Shown in pieces: positions 26,330 to 36,479 of a DNA stretch of 64,000 nt. The position numbers and the translations under genes were made by a program. Positions within the stretch are counted from its first letter, which is position 1. Each line of letters starts with the position of its first letter. Source of the stretch: Bacteroides sp. CAG:530 (GTDB taxonomy: Bacteria > Bacteroidota > Bacteroidia > Bacteroidales > Bacteroidaceae); assembly GCA_000434735.1 (NCBI GenBank), contig FR881281.1, positions 23,371-87,370 of the forward strand, given 5' to 3'. The notes under the pieces were generated by a model. The model was not told the origin of the DNA, ran no database searches, and saw only the letters and a program-made list of their open reading frames with translations.

Positions 26330-26554
26330 ATGATTACAAATTTCTTAATATTAGGAATCGGAACTCAAGAACTATTAATCATCTGTGTTATCGTATTATT
26401 GCTGTTCGGCGGTAAGAAAATACCCGAACTGATGAAAGGACTTGGCAAAGGCGTAAAGAGCTTTAAAGATGGTATGAATGACGTAGAAAATACGCTGAAA
26501 GACAACGACACCGCCAACAATAAAGCCGATAAATCTATCGAAAACAAGAAATGA
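26330..26554 (+). CDS. tatA: Twin-arginine translocase subunit TatA/TatE
   Basis: Pore-forming subunit of the Tat system, which exports folded proteins. The 74-residue product has one membrane helix (about residues 10-26, LIICVIVLLLF) and the family hinge FGGKKIPELMKGLGKGVKSF with an amphipathic helix. A charged tail follows. No tatB is present, so this is a minimal TatAC system as is usual in Bacteroidetes. It lies 10 bp ahead of tatC. Confidence 0.93.
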   Translation: MITNFLILGIGTQELLIICVIVLLLFGGKKIPELMKGLGKGVKSFKDGMNDVENTLKDNDTANNKADKSIENKK

Positions 26555-26564
26555 ATCATAGCCT

Positions 26565-27386
26565 GTGAAGCAAGATAAAGAACCAGCCGAGCTAACCTTT
26601 TGGGACCATTTAGACGAACTGCGCGGCACGTTATTCCGCATAGTAATAGTAGTCGTAGGGTGTATGCTTTTGGCTTTTTGTTTCAAAGACGAACTGTTCG
26701 GCATTGTTTTGGCTCCTAAACATGCCGATTTTTATATCTATCGATTGTTTGATTATATAGGCAGACTTTTTGGCATTTCGGATTTAGAGGCAGAAAACTT
26801 TAACGTGCATCTTATAAACACGCAATTATCCGGACAGTTTATGATGCACATGAGCGTGTCTTTTTACGCCGGAATCATATTAGCGTCTCCTTATATAATA
26901 TACCAACTGTTTAGGTTCGTATCGCCGGCTTTATACGAGAATGAGCGAAAATACTCTTTGCGTGTTGTAACGTGGGGATATTTGCTGTTCATCTTGGGAG
27001 TACTATTTTGCTACTTCATCGTATTTCCGTTTACGTTCCGCTTCTTGGCGTTGTATCAAGTAAGTTCGGAGGTAGAGAACACCATTCAGCTTGCTTCGTA
27101 CCTTGATACACTAACCATGCTTAGCCTAATGATGGGCATTTTATTCGAAATACCGATATTGTCGTGGCTGTTTGCCAAATTAGGTTTTCTTACAGCTAAG
27201 TTCATGACAACCTATCGCAAGCACGCCTTAGTCATATCAATGATTGCGGCGGCCATCATCACTCCTACTAGCGATGCGTTCACGATGCTATTGGTTACAT
27301 TACCGATTACAGCCCTTTACGAAGCAAGTATTATCATAGTAAGACATACTAACCCGCAAAAGAAGTTGTCCGAAGATAAAGAATAA
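26565..27386 (+). CDS. tatC: Sec-independent translocase subunit TatC (GTG start)
   Basis: Receptor subunit that recognises twin-arginine signals. The 273-residue protein has six membrane segments and the signature FWDHLDELRGTLFR at residues 12-25. The start is GTG at 26565, since no ATG fits between the tatA stop and the FWDHL segment. Only four bases separate its stop from the HTCS start at 27391, so the sensor gene of the heparan locus may be read from the tat promoter. One visible client is the twin-arginine lipoprotein at 46.6 kb. Confidence 0.93.
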   Translation: MKQDKEPAELTFWDHLDELRGTLFRIVIVVVGCMLLAFCFKDELFGIVLAPKHADFYIYRLFDYIGRLFGISDLEAENFNVHLINTQLSGQFMMHMSVSFYAGIILASPYIIYQLFRFVSPALYENERKYSLRVVTWGYLLFILGVLFCYFIVFPFTFRFLALYQVSSEVENTIQLASYLDTLTMLSLMMGILFEIPILSWLFAKLGFLTAKFMTTYRKHALVISMIAAAIITPTSDAFTMLLVTLPITALYEASIIIVRHTNPQKKLSEDKE

Positions 27387-27390
27387 ATTT

Positions 27391-30300
27391 ATGAAAAACC
27401 GTATCTATACCATCGTATTACTGACCTTGTGCTTTTGCCTTAATATAACAATGGCACAAGGTGCTGGTCATTCTAAAGATAACCTGCATTTTTCTCATAT
27501 CTCTATCAATAACGGGTTGTCGCAGAACACTATATTCGCCATCGCGCAAGATGCCAAAGGCTATATGTGGTTTGCTACGCACAATGGGGTCAACAAATAC
27601 GATGGATACGATTTTACTATCTATCAGAATAATCCGCAAGATTCTACCACCATAGCAAACGATATTATCCGCACGTTGGTGACCGACGACAAAGGACGCG
27701 TATGGATAGGAACCGAAAGCGGTTTATCGTATTACAACGAAGAAAGAGACATCTTTGAGAATTTCTACTTAAAGAATAGCAAAACAGCTACGGTTTCAAG
27801 CATAGTCACGCTGTCCGACTCGCAACTATTGGTCAACGCCGAGGGACAACTTTACAGTTTCGACGCTAAGAGCAAGGCATTCTCACAACAGACATTGCCT
27901 ACCGACCTGCTGCAACTCAACGTAACCGCCCTTTACCGTACCGCACAAAGCATATATATAGGTACTGCCGAAAACGGAGTTTTCGTGTGGGATTATAAGG
28001 GCAAGCGCATTCAGCGTTTAAGCCTCAGCATAAGACACCGCATACAAGCACTTTTGCTGCAAAATCCAAGCACGCTATGGATTGCGACTGAGGGAGAAGG
28101 CTTATACCGACTCAACCCACAAACCGGAGAGCAGAAACATTATGTACATTCGTACAATGAAGGCGATATCAGCTCAAACTTTATTCGTGCCTTATCAGTT
28201 GATACAAAAGGTTATTTATGGATAGGTACTTTCAATGACCTTAACGTGTATCATGAAAGTAGCGATAAGTTCACTGCCTACACACATAACCCCATCGACC
28301 CAGAAAGTTTGAGTCAGCGTTCGGTGCGCTGCATCTACAAGGATTCGCAGGGAGGTATGTGGCTCGGCACGTACTTTGGCGGTATTAACTATTATCACCC
28401 GCTAAAGAACCGCTTCCGAAATATACAGCGACTAACATATAAGAAGCAACTGAACGACAATGTGGTAAGTTGCATAGTAGAAGATAGTAAGCACAACTTA
28501 TATATAGGTACCAACGATGGCGGCGTAAACTACTACGACCCGCATACCGATGAGGTTACTTACTATACTTTCAACAACAAACAAAGTCCCGTAGTAGAAT
28601 CTAACAACGTGAAATGTATCTCTATCGACGAGAAAAGGAACGTAGTGTACGTAGGTACCCACGCTGGAGGAATAAAGATAATACACCGTGCCGGAGGCAA
28701 CATAGAACATTGCTATAGCGAGAATAATCCATCGGCAACACAGAACATTTATTCACTGCTGCCGTATAAGGATAACATGCTATGGGCAGGAACATTAAAC
28801 GGACTGTACCTGTTCAATAAAGACAGCAAAACATTTACGGCTGTAGATAAAGATGTTAACGGCAATGAGATTCCAGACGAACAGATTAACATCTTATTCC
28901 AGGATTCAAAGCGAAGACTTTGGATTGGAGGTAAAAACAGTCTGACTGTATATAAGATAACAGACAACGGACTGAAAGCCATAAAGATTTCTATCGACGG
29001 CTTCAACAACATTGTAGCGGTACAAGACATTCACGAAGATGAAGAACATTGTCTATGGTTCTGTACGCAATGGGGACTTTACAAGCTGGATAGAGAAAAG
29101 CACGTTATCACTCATTACACCACCAAAAACGGACTGCCCAACAATGTGATATACGGCATAGAAGAAGACTCTTACCATCATCTTTGGCTCAATACCAACC
29201 ACGGATTGAGTTGCCTCAACCCATCGAACGGACAATTCAGAAACTTCTCCGTAAACGACGGACTGCAGAGTAACCAGTTTAATCCGCACTCGCACTGCCG
29301 CACTGCCGACGGAAGCTTATACTTCGGAGGCATAAACGGAATTTCAACATTCCGTCCAGAACTGCTTACGTTCAACCCATTTACGCCAAAGCCGTTCTTT
29401 ACTAAATTCTACCTATATAATAAGGAGGTACATCCGGGCGACGAAAGCGGAATACTTAGCAAGAACATTTCAGATACTGATTTCAGATACTGAAAAGATT
29501 GTCTTGAAGCCGTCGCAACGCGCCTTTACACTGGAGTTTGTAGTAACCAACTTCATATCCGGACAGCATAACACGTTCTCTTATCAGCTGGAAGGTTATG
29601 ACAAGGAATGGTATTACCTTAAAGGACATCAGCGAAGCGTATCGTACTCTAACCTGCCCGCAGGAACGTACCGTTTCCTAGTGAAAGCTGCCAATAACGA
29701 CGGACATTGGAGCAGCGAACCCGCCATGCTTACCATCAAGGTGCTGCCCGTATGGTATGCTACTTGGTGGGCGATACTGTTATTCGTTATCATAACGGTA
29801 GCGTTGATGGCTATTATATTACGTTATTTCTGGGAACGGAAGTCGATGGAAGCACGCCTGAAACTTGAACAGAAAGAGAAATTGCACCAAGAAGAGATAG
29901 CACAGATGAAGATGCGTTTCTTCATCAACATTTCGCATGAGTTGCGTACTCCGCTTACTCTTATCTTGGCGCCGATACAAGATATGCTGGCTAAAACTAC
30001 CGATAAATGGATGAAAGAGCAGTTGAACTACGTAAACCGTAACGCCAATCGCTTGCTCAACCTTGTAAATCAGTTAATGGACTACAGAAGAGCTGAGCTG
30101 GGAGTGTTTAAGCTAAAGGTAGAGCATACATGTATATATAAGACAGTAAAAGAAAACTTCATGTTCTACGAAAAGTTGGCTCGTACCAAGAACTTGGAGT
30201 ATACGTTAATTTCAGATATAGAAGATAAGGAATGCTATGCCGACCCTAAATACGTAGAGCTTATACTGAACAACTTGCTGTCTAACGCCTTTAAATATAC

Positions 30301-31462
30301 CGAAAAAGGTAGTATCACTGTTCGCCTCACCATAAAGGACGACCAACTGCAGCTGGAAGTAAGCGATACAGGATGCGGTATAGAGCAAGACAAGCACAAG
30401 CGAATATTCGAACGCTTCTATCAGCTTAAGAACAACTATGTAGGTAGCGGTATCGGACTCTCATTGGTAGAGCGTTTGGTGGAATTGCATCACGGACATA
30501 TAGAATTGGTAAGCGAAAAGGGCAAAGGTAGTATATTTACCATCTATCTGCCGCAGAACCCTAACGCATACGCCGAAAACGAATTCTATGGCAGCAGCGA
30601 AGATGCGGAACCAGAAGAAGTACACTCTACCAACTCTAAAGAGATGTATATCATAAACACCGAGAAAGACGACAACACCACAGAAGAAGATACCGACAAT
30701 AAGAAAGGATGTATCCTTGTGGTAGAAGACAACGAAGAGATACGCCATTATCTATATAGCGGATTACAGCCCAACTTCTGCATAAAACAGGCAGCCAACG
30801 GTGCCGAAGCACTCGACATTCTGAAGGATACACAGGTAGATATCGTGATAACCGATGTCATGATGCCAGTAATGGATGGTATAAAACTATGTAAGCAGAT
30901 AAAGCAGAACATTGTAACCAGCCATATACCTGTTATCATCCTTTCGGCTAAGACCGATGTGAACGATCAGATGCAGGCCATGCAGACTGGAGCCGATGAC
31001 TACATAGCCAAGCCGTTCTCGCTTAGCGTGCTAATAGCCAAAGTGCAGAACCGCATGCGCACTCGTGCCCGCATGATAGAGCATTACGCAAAATCAGCCG
31101 AGGTAGACCCTGAAAAGATAACCTTCAACGCTATGGACGAGAAGTTACTGAAACGCGCCGTCGAAGTAGTGAAGGCCAATATGGATAATCCAGAATTCTC
31201 TGCCGAAGAGTTTGCACGCAATATGAATATGAGTCGCTCTAACCTTCACCTGAAGTTGAAAGGCGTAACCGGAGAATCGGCTATAGAGTTCATACGCAAG
31301 ATTCGTTTTAACGAAGCTTGCCGCTTGCTGCGCGAAGGACAATACAGTATTTCCGAGATAAGCAGCATGGTTGGTTTCAACACACCGTCATACTTCTCTA
31401 CGGTATTCAAGAAGTACATGGGTTGCTTGCCTACAGAATACGTTAAGAAAGGCAACCGATAA
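27391..31462 (+). pseudogene. Hybrid two-component system regulator (HTCS) of the heparan locus, broken by a 13-bp duplication
   Basis: One-protein sensor-regulator that switches on the PUL when it binds a breakdown product. It is now in two frames: 27391-29493 (700 codons) and 29504-31462. Removing one copy of the 13-bp repeat at 29467-29492 restores a single frame of 1352 residues across the joint (ISDTEKIVLKPSQR). Domains in order: signal peptide (1-22); about 14 Reg_prop propeller repeats (e.g. MWFATHNGVNKYDGYDF); a Y_Y_Y sandwich; a membrane helix (LLFVIITVALMAIIL); HisKA with NISHELRTP; HATPase_c; a receiver domain (VVEDNEEIRHYL, DVMMPVMDG); and an AraC-type HTH. As it stands the sensor half ends inside the propeller-to-Y_Y_Y linker and stays in the periplasm, cut off from the kinase and DNA-binding half. 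Confidence 0.88.
29467..29492 (+). repeat. 13-bp perfect tandem duplication in the HTCS gene
   Basis: ATTTCAGATACTG occurs twice head to tail (29467-29479, 29480-29492). Because 13 is not a multiple of three, it shifts the frame and creates the TGA at 29491-29493. Confidence 0.95.
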
Positions 31463-31506
31463 TACGGCAGTCACAAGATTCTGTAAAAAACAACCAAGTT
31501 AATATG

Positions 31507-31548
31507 CGCTATGCCGCACGTCAACCAACGTGCGGCATAGCGTTTTTT
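31507..31548 (+). terminator. Rho-independent terminator of the HTCS gene
   Basis: Perfect 15-bp GC-rich inverted repeat (31507-31521, 31528-31542) with a 6-nt loop and a run of six T. It separates the regulator from the structural genes. Confidence 0.92.
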
Positions 31549-31601
31549 CGTATCTGTAATTGTCAAAAAACTTGCGAATAAAAGTTTGTTTTCTTTTATT
31601 C

Positions 31602-31697
31602 AATTCTATAAACTTAGCCTAAGAATATGTATACTTAGCCTAAGTTTATATATTCTTAGTTTAAGTTTTTATATACTTAGGCTAAGTTTATAGAATT
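31602..31697. repeat. Tandem palindromic intergenic element, 21-bp period (four units)
   Basis: Four 11-bp palindromes start at 31613, 31634, 31655 and 31676, exactly 21 bp apart: CTTAGCCTAAG, CTTAGCCTAAG, CTTAGTTTAAG and CTTAGGCTAAG. The 10-bp spacers are A/T only or nearly so. The outer arms 31602-31623 and 31676-31697 are perfect 22-bp inverted copies, so the whole block is one large near-palindrome. It lies between the HTCS terminator and the PUL promoter. The exact two-helical-turn phase would put all units on one DNA face. Confidence 0.85.
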
Positions 31698-31916
31698 CAT
31701 GCCAAGCAATCAGCTTTTTCATCGCATGCCATCACACTTTCCACAAACATTGCCACAGCATTTACACATCACAAAACACTGATAAACAAGTGCTCTAAAC
31801 ATACGTATAATCGCATTTTGCACAATTTTAAAAGTTCTCAAAACAAATGTTGCATTGATTGTACGATATTATGGAAAAGAAAAGTTATCTTTACGATACA
31901 TACAAACGTTAACCTA
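31698..31916 (+). promoter_or_regulatory. Regulatory region ahead of the heparan PUL, with a TACGATA direct repeat
   Basis: 219 bp of AT-rich DNA without an ORF. TACGATA occurs at 31862-31868 and 31892-31898, 30 bp apart and in the same orientation, just upstream of the -7 box. Direct repeats in this position are the expected form of an HTCS (AraC-type) site, but seven bases is weak evidence. Confidence 0.3.
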
Positions 31917-31924
31917 TAACTTTG
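31917..31924 (+). promoter_or_regulatory. Bacteroides-type -7 element for the heparan PUL
   Basis: TAACTTTG matches TAnnTTTG, 45 bp before the first PL12 ATG. No -33 TTTG at the right distance, consistent with an activator-dependent promoter. Confidence 0.55.
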
Positions 31925-31968
31925 CATCACTAAAGTTCTAATCAATAATTTCTTAAAAGAGAGTATCT

Positions 31969-34173
31969 ATGAATAAACTTCATCTCTGTCTCATCGCAGC
32001 GATGGCGCTTACCGCGTGCACTGAAGACGACGAGACTCTAAAGGGTTCAGGAGTGATAGAGGGTACTATCATGCCGACTGAAAAGCCCAATGATGTTATC
32101 ACTGAAGGCATTTTTGAAAAGTTAAATCTCGACTACCCAGGGTTGGAAAAAGTGAAAGCTTACCACGAGGCTGGTCAAGATTATTACGCATGCTATGAAT
32201 TGTTGCAGTACTATCGCAACCGTAGCAACGTAATCAACCCAAGCATCGACTTGATTAACACATCTTACTCTGCCGCAGAAAAAGCTATGGCCGACCAAGC
32301 TCTGCTGCATCAGTTCTATGTTCGCGGCTTTTCTGCCGACTTAGGCGCAGACAATAAGCAAGGAACTTCTGATGACACATTCTACAAATTCGAGAAGAAA
32401 GACGAAAACGGACAAACTGTTATCGACTGGGATTTGCAGGTAGAAGGAGTAACCAGCGCAGAATTCAAATATCAGCGTCACCGTTGGCAGTGGATGGAAC
32501 CGCAGGCCAAGACATATCGCGTAACCAAAAACGAAGATTATATCAAGAATTGGATAGAGACCTACCAAAGCTGGATGAATACTTATCCATGCCCTAACGC
32601 AAAATTCGACGATAACGAAACTGATAAGAACTCAAACTATCAGTGGAAAGGACTGCAGACTGCCGAACGTTTGCTGTCGCAGCTTAACGTAATGCAGTAC
32701 TATCTGCAATCTACCAACTTCACACCCGAATGGCTTTCTACATTCTTGATTTCTATAGCCGATCATGTAGAAATGATTCGCAAGAACTACTATCAGACTC
32801 CGGGCGACAACATTCGCTTAAGCCAGATACAAGCCGTATTTACAGCAGGAGTATTGATGCCGGAATTTAAGAACGCCACAGAATGGACAAACGAAGCATC
32901 TACTATGCTCGATACGGAAATAGGTTCTCAGTTCCTTGAAGACGGTGTACATGCCGATCTCGACCCGAGCTATCACATCGGTTCAGTAAGCAACTGCCTC
33001 AGCCTCTATTATCTGTTGTCGCTTAACGATAAGACAGATTTGCTGCCGGCTTCGTTCGTATCGAAGCTGAAAAACGCTACTAACTTCCTGAAAGACATAA
33101 TCTATCCAAACTATACTATCGACAATTACAACGATACCCGTTCAGACAGATTAGGTAAGAGCATTCAGATTAAGAACTTCAAGAAATACAGCGAAATCTA
33201 TCCAGACGATGAAGAAATGAAGTACATGGCATACGAACGTGCCAAAGGCACTGTGCCTTCGTACACTACTAAAGCATATTCGGCAGCAGGTTACTACATG
33301 CTTCGTAGCGGTTGGACAGAAAACTCTACCATGATGGTACTGAAGAATAACTATAATCCTGAAGCTAAATGGCACTGCCAGCCGGATAATCAGACATTCA
33401 GCCTATACCGCAACGGACGTATATTCTTCCCCGATGCAGGATGTCATGGATACGAAGGTGACCCGTTACGCAAAGATTTCGCAGCGGCAGTAAACCACAA
33501 CACTTTGACCGCATTGAGTAAAGACCCAGACGCAACTCACCGTAAAGGAAAGTTCCTTACCATGTATACAGAAAAAATGAACGGTGTAAATGTTGACGTT
33601 CTTTCTACTCAGTTCGAGATGAAAGAAGGTTTGACTCACCGTCGTACAGTATTCTTCGTTAATAAGGCATTCTTCGTTATTGCCGATGAAGCATTTGGTG
33701 ATGGAAACAAAGACAAGGTGAACTTGAACTTCCACATGATTACAACTGATGAATGTCCTACAGTAGCCGATGCTGACGCTGACAAGAAAACAGCAGGACT
33801 CCACACTACCTTTACCGACGGTAACAATATGGTATTGCGTTCTTTCTACGCTGAAGGCTCTACAACCGGAGCGCTTGAAGGTAAAATAGACAACAAGGAA
33901 ACAGAAGTATGGAATAATACTGCTGATGCCATTTCTAAAGCAAGCGGAAAGCGTTTAGGCATGAAATTCAATGTTCGTAAGCCTATCAACGGAGCATCTC
34001 GCCTCATCACTATCATCAAACCGATAGACGGAGCTTATGACGCAAACATGGAACTCGACGCTAAGTTTACCGACAACACGGAAGAGACACGCAATACGTT
34101 CCATGCCGACGGCGTGACACTGCAAGTTACAGTAGACGGCAAGACTTATAATTTGCAAGCAAAAATAAAATAA
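31969..34173 (+). CDS. PL12 heparan/heparin lyase, lipoprotein (surface type)
   Basis: Endo-acting lyase that cuts heparan sulfate chains, probably on the cell surface like BT4662. The 734-residue protein has a lipoprotein signal (MNKLHLCLIAAMALTAC, Cys17) followed by acidic residues (TEDDE). This resembles the Bacteroidetes lipoprotein surface-export signal. The N-terminal helical toroid (Hepar_II_III_N) begins LNLDYPGLEKVKAYHEAG and includes the conserved DN Asn and LDPSYHIGS, matching the catalytic Asn and Tyr regions of heparinase III. The C-terminal beta-sandwich (Hepar_II_III) has WHCQPDNQTFSLYRNG. It is a paralogue of the second PL12 gene at 42937. First gene of the PUL operon. Confidence 0.9.
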   Translation: MNKLHLCLIAAMALTACTEDDETLKGSGVIEGTIMPTEKPNDVITEGIFEKLNLDYPGLEKVKAYHEAGQDYYACYELLQYYRNRSNVINPSIDLINTSYSAAEKAMADQALLHQFYVRGFSADLGADNKQGTSDDTFYKFEKKDENGQTVIDWDLQVEGVTSAEFKYQRHRWQWMEPQAKTYRVTKNEDYIKNWIETYQSWMNTYPCPNAKFDDNETDKNSNYQWKGLQTAERLLSQLNVMQYYLQSTNFTPEWLSTFLISIADHVEMIRKNYYQTPGDNIRLSQIQAVFTAGVLMPEFKNATEWTNEASTMLDTEIGSQFLEDGVHADLDPSYHIGSVSNCLSLYYLLSLNDKTDLLPASFVSKLKNATNFLKDIIYPNYTIDNYNDTRSDRLGKSIQIKNFKKYSEIYPDDEEMKYMAYERAKGTVPSYTTKAYSAAGYYMLRSGWTENSTMMVLKNNYNPEAKWHCQPDNQTFSLYRNGRIFFPDAGCHGYEGDPLRKDFAAAVNHNTLTALSKDPDATHRKGKFLTMYTEKMNGVNVDVLSTQFEMKEGLTHRRTVFFVNKAFFVIADEAFGDGNKDKVNLNFHMITTDECPTVADADADKKTAGLHTTFTDGNNMVLRSFYAEGSTTGALEGKIDNKETEVWNNTADAISKASGKRLGMKFNVRKPINGASRLITIIKPIDGAYDANMELDAKFTDNTEETRNTFHADGVTLQVTVDGKTYNLQAKIK

Positions 34174-34198
34174 TAATAACTCTTAATCTCATAACCAA

Positions 34199-36451
34199 AT
34201 GAACGTAAGACACAACATCTTATCCCGATTTTTGGGAGTTTTGACGGTCATGGTATTCGCATTGCTGGGCATTACTTCATGCTCGGAAACAGAAACCACC
34301 GACAAAACCGATTTTATTCTCTACTATACCAGCATGACCGATATAGGTCCTGGCATGAGTAGCGACATTGCACAACCCAGTTACAAGGGAGCCACACCTT
34401 CTGACTTCACTATCACAGGAGTTACTTTGGACGGACAGGCTTACACAGGCAACTTGTTCGAGATTAATCCTACTAGCGGAACAGTACACATAGAAAGCGA
34501 TGAAACAACCCCAGTAGGTGTTTATAAGATTTCTGTTTCGTGTGTAGCAGGTGGAAGCACTTTCACTTACAACGACATTATCAGTGTAAACTTCTTGAAG
34601 CGTGTGCCCGAAGGCATCACTGTTACTCCGGAAGCATTGGTTGCCGATTTCGCTGACATCATCGATGCCAACAGTACAGTAGAATTACCTACCGCACAGG
34701 TTACTACAGAACAGAACCATATCTCTATTACAGGATATTCTATCTCAAGCGTTCGCTTAGGCGAGACTATCGTCGACAACAAGAAGAACCCGATGTTCGC
34801 TGTTTCTTCAGACGGAACAATCTCTATCGTTCGCGGCTCTAATGCTATCGAACCGGGACTTTACACTATCGACCTTAAGTTGAACACTGCCGTATCGGGT
34901 AGCGACAGCGAAGAAGGTTTGTTCGCTAACGCACTTACTGTAAACGTAACTTCTAAGCCGTTGGCTTTGACTTACGCTACAGGTAAATTGGAAGAAGCTA
35001 CAGAAGAATCGGGCAACACATCTTTCGTTAGCCAAGTTCCTACATTCAAGGGTTCTACAGACGGTATCGCTTATTCTATAGAAAGCGTTTCGCCAGCTTC
35101 AGACAAATTCGTTATCGATGCCAAGACTGGCGTTATCTCTGTAGCCGAAGGTCACGGACTTAAGAGCGGCGAAAAATATGTTGTCTCTGTTCGCGTTAAG
35201 AACGACTATAGCACAGAAGGTGTAGTATTCAACAACGTATTCACACTGAACGTAGTAGAATACATCGAGCCTATTTCTAACTTCGCTTACGAAATGACTC
35301 CTGTTACAGAACAGGTAGAATTCGAAATTCCTGTAAAAGACGGATTCAAGGGTGCAGAACCTGTATTCGTATTTGAATCTATCTCTGCCGAAGATAAGAA
35401 CATCGTATCATTGGACGGAAAGACCGGAACAATCTCTGCTAAGAAAGGTCACAAACTGACTTTAGGAGAACACAAGTTCACCGTAAAAGCATCAAACGAT
35501 AAGAATAGCGAAACCGCAGAGTTAATTATCAATGTCACTGAAAACCCCAACAAGTTTACATACATCCGCTACGGAAACAACTTGGGATTGACTCCTGCCG
35601 AAAACTACGCTAACCAGTTCAGACTGGCAGATAAGGAAGAATTCAACGGTAACGCAGAATTTAGCACTCCTGAAACCGACAGTAAAAAGACATTGACTTG
35701 GAGCGTAAGCGGAATTGACGTTGGTGGTACTTCAACTTGGAATAAAGTAAAAATTGACTCTAAAACTGGTAAATTAACTCTCAATGCTCTACCTAATGAA
35801 CAAAAATGTGTTGTAGTATTGGTAAAAGCTACTGCAGGTTCTGGCAAAAAGGCTTATTCTATAACAGTGCCAGTATTCTTCCACAACTCTAATGCTGATA
35901 AAACTAATGGTAAGATAGAATACACCCCATTCGTTCTGCAAGTAAATCCAAAGAAGGGTGGACGTTCTGTTACTCCTACCATTACTAACACTATAGATAT
36001 GAGCAAATTTGTTTTGGATTTCAGACGTGACCCTATCTATTACAATATTAATGGAGAATATCAAGACGGCACCCCACTTGAATCGGGAGGTACGCAAAAA
36101 CACACAAAAGGCTACTATAAACAGTCTCCATTTATGGAAGCCTTGTGGGTACAATGCGGAGCTGGATTAGGAGCCAAAGCCCCCATGGCTTACTTCGATG
36201 TAAAGGGCAATATAAGGGAAAATCATACAGATAAAACATTGGGTTATGTAGACAATGCAGACGGAGACAAGAAATTCTCAGTTGTAATAAACGCTAACCA
36301 ATGGTGCCAACGTGCAGAAGATAGCCAGGATATATTAGCTTGGGCAAACGGTGTCGTCATAATGAGCATGACATATAGCGACAACGTCACTAATGTAAAC
36401 AAAGGAACAGAAGTAGGTCCTATCGTAATTTGGCTTGATACTAATTTTTAA
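34199..36451 (+). CDS. Surface glycan-binding protein of the heparan locus
   Basis: Non-catalytic outer-surface lipoprotein that captures glycan for the SusCD complex; it occupies the place of BT4661. The 750-residue product has a lipobox (LLGITSC, Cys about 28) and an acidic post-Cys stretch (SETETTDKTD). From residue 35 to ~460 it is a string of four or five beta-sandwich repeats of about 100 residues (FEINPTSGTVHI, VIDAKTGVISVAEGHGL, SLDGKTGTISAKKGHKL). A distinct C-terminal domain (~470-750) probably binds the ligand. No catalytic motif. 25 bp after PL12 and 28 bp before SusC. Confidence 0.82.
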   Translation: MNVRHNILSRFLGVLTVMVFALLGITSCSETETTDKTDFILYYTSMTDIGPGMSSDIAQPSYKGATPSDFTITGVTLDGQAYTGNLFEINPTSGTVHIESDETTPVGVYKISVSCVAGGSTFTYNDIISVNFLKRVPEGITVTPEALVADFADIIDANSTVELPTAQVTTEQNHISITGYSISSVRLGETIVDNKKNPMFAVSSDGTISIVRGSNAIEPGLYTIDLKLNTAVSGSDSEEGLFANALTVNVTSKPLALTYATGKLEEATEESGNTSFVSQVPTFKGSTDGIAYSIESVSPASDKFVIDAKTGVISVAEGHGLKSGEKYVVSVRVKNDYSTEGVVFNNVFTLNVVEYIEPISNFAYEMTPVTEQVEFEIPVKDGFKGAEPVFVFESISAEDKNIVSLDGKTGTISAKKGHKLTLGEHKFTVKASNDKNSETAELIINVTENPNKFTYIRYGNNLGLTPAENYANQFRLADKEEFNGNAEFSTPETDSKKTLTWSVSGIDVGGTSTWNKVKIDSKTGKLTLNALPNEQKCVVVLVKATAGSGKKAYSITVPVFFHNSNADKTNGKIEYTPFVLQVNPKKGGRSVTPTITNTIDMSKFVLDFRRDPIYYNINGEYQDGTPLESGGTQKHTKGYYKQSPFMEALWVQCGAGLGAKAPMAYFDVKGNIRENHTDKTLGYVDNADGDKKFSVVINANQWCQRAEDSQDILAWANGVVIMSMTYSDNVTNVNKGTEVGPIVIWLDTNF

Positions 36452-36479
36452 TTCAATTATCCATTAATCATATAGATTT

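Noticed and set aside
29467..29504. HTCS as two genuine separate proteins (sensor and kinase)
   Set aside because: The second frame has no ATG or plausible start ahead of the Y_Y_Y part, and removing one 13-bp copy fuses the halves exactly.
31602..31697. CRISPR-like array because of the regular spacing
   Set aside because: Units are 11-bp palindromes with 10-bp AT spacers; true repeats and spacers are much longer, and no cas genes are present. The same applies to 12.8 and 21.3 kb.
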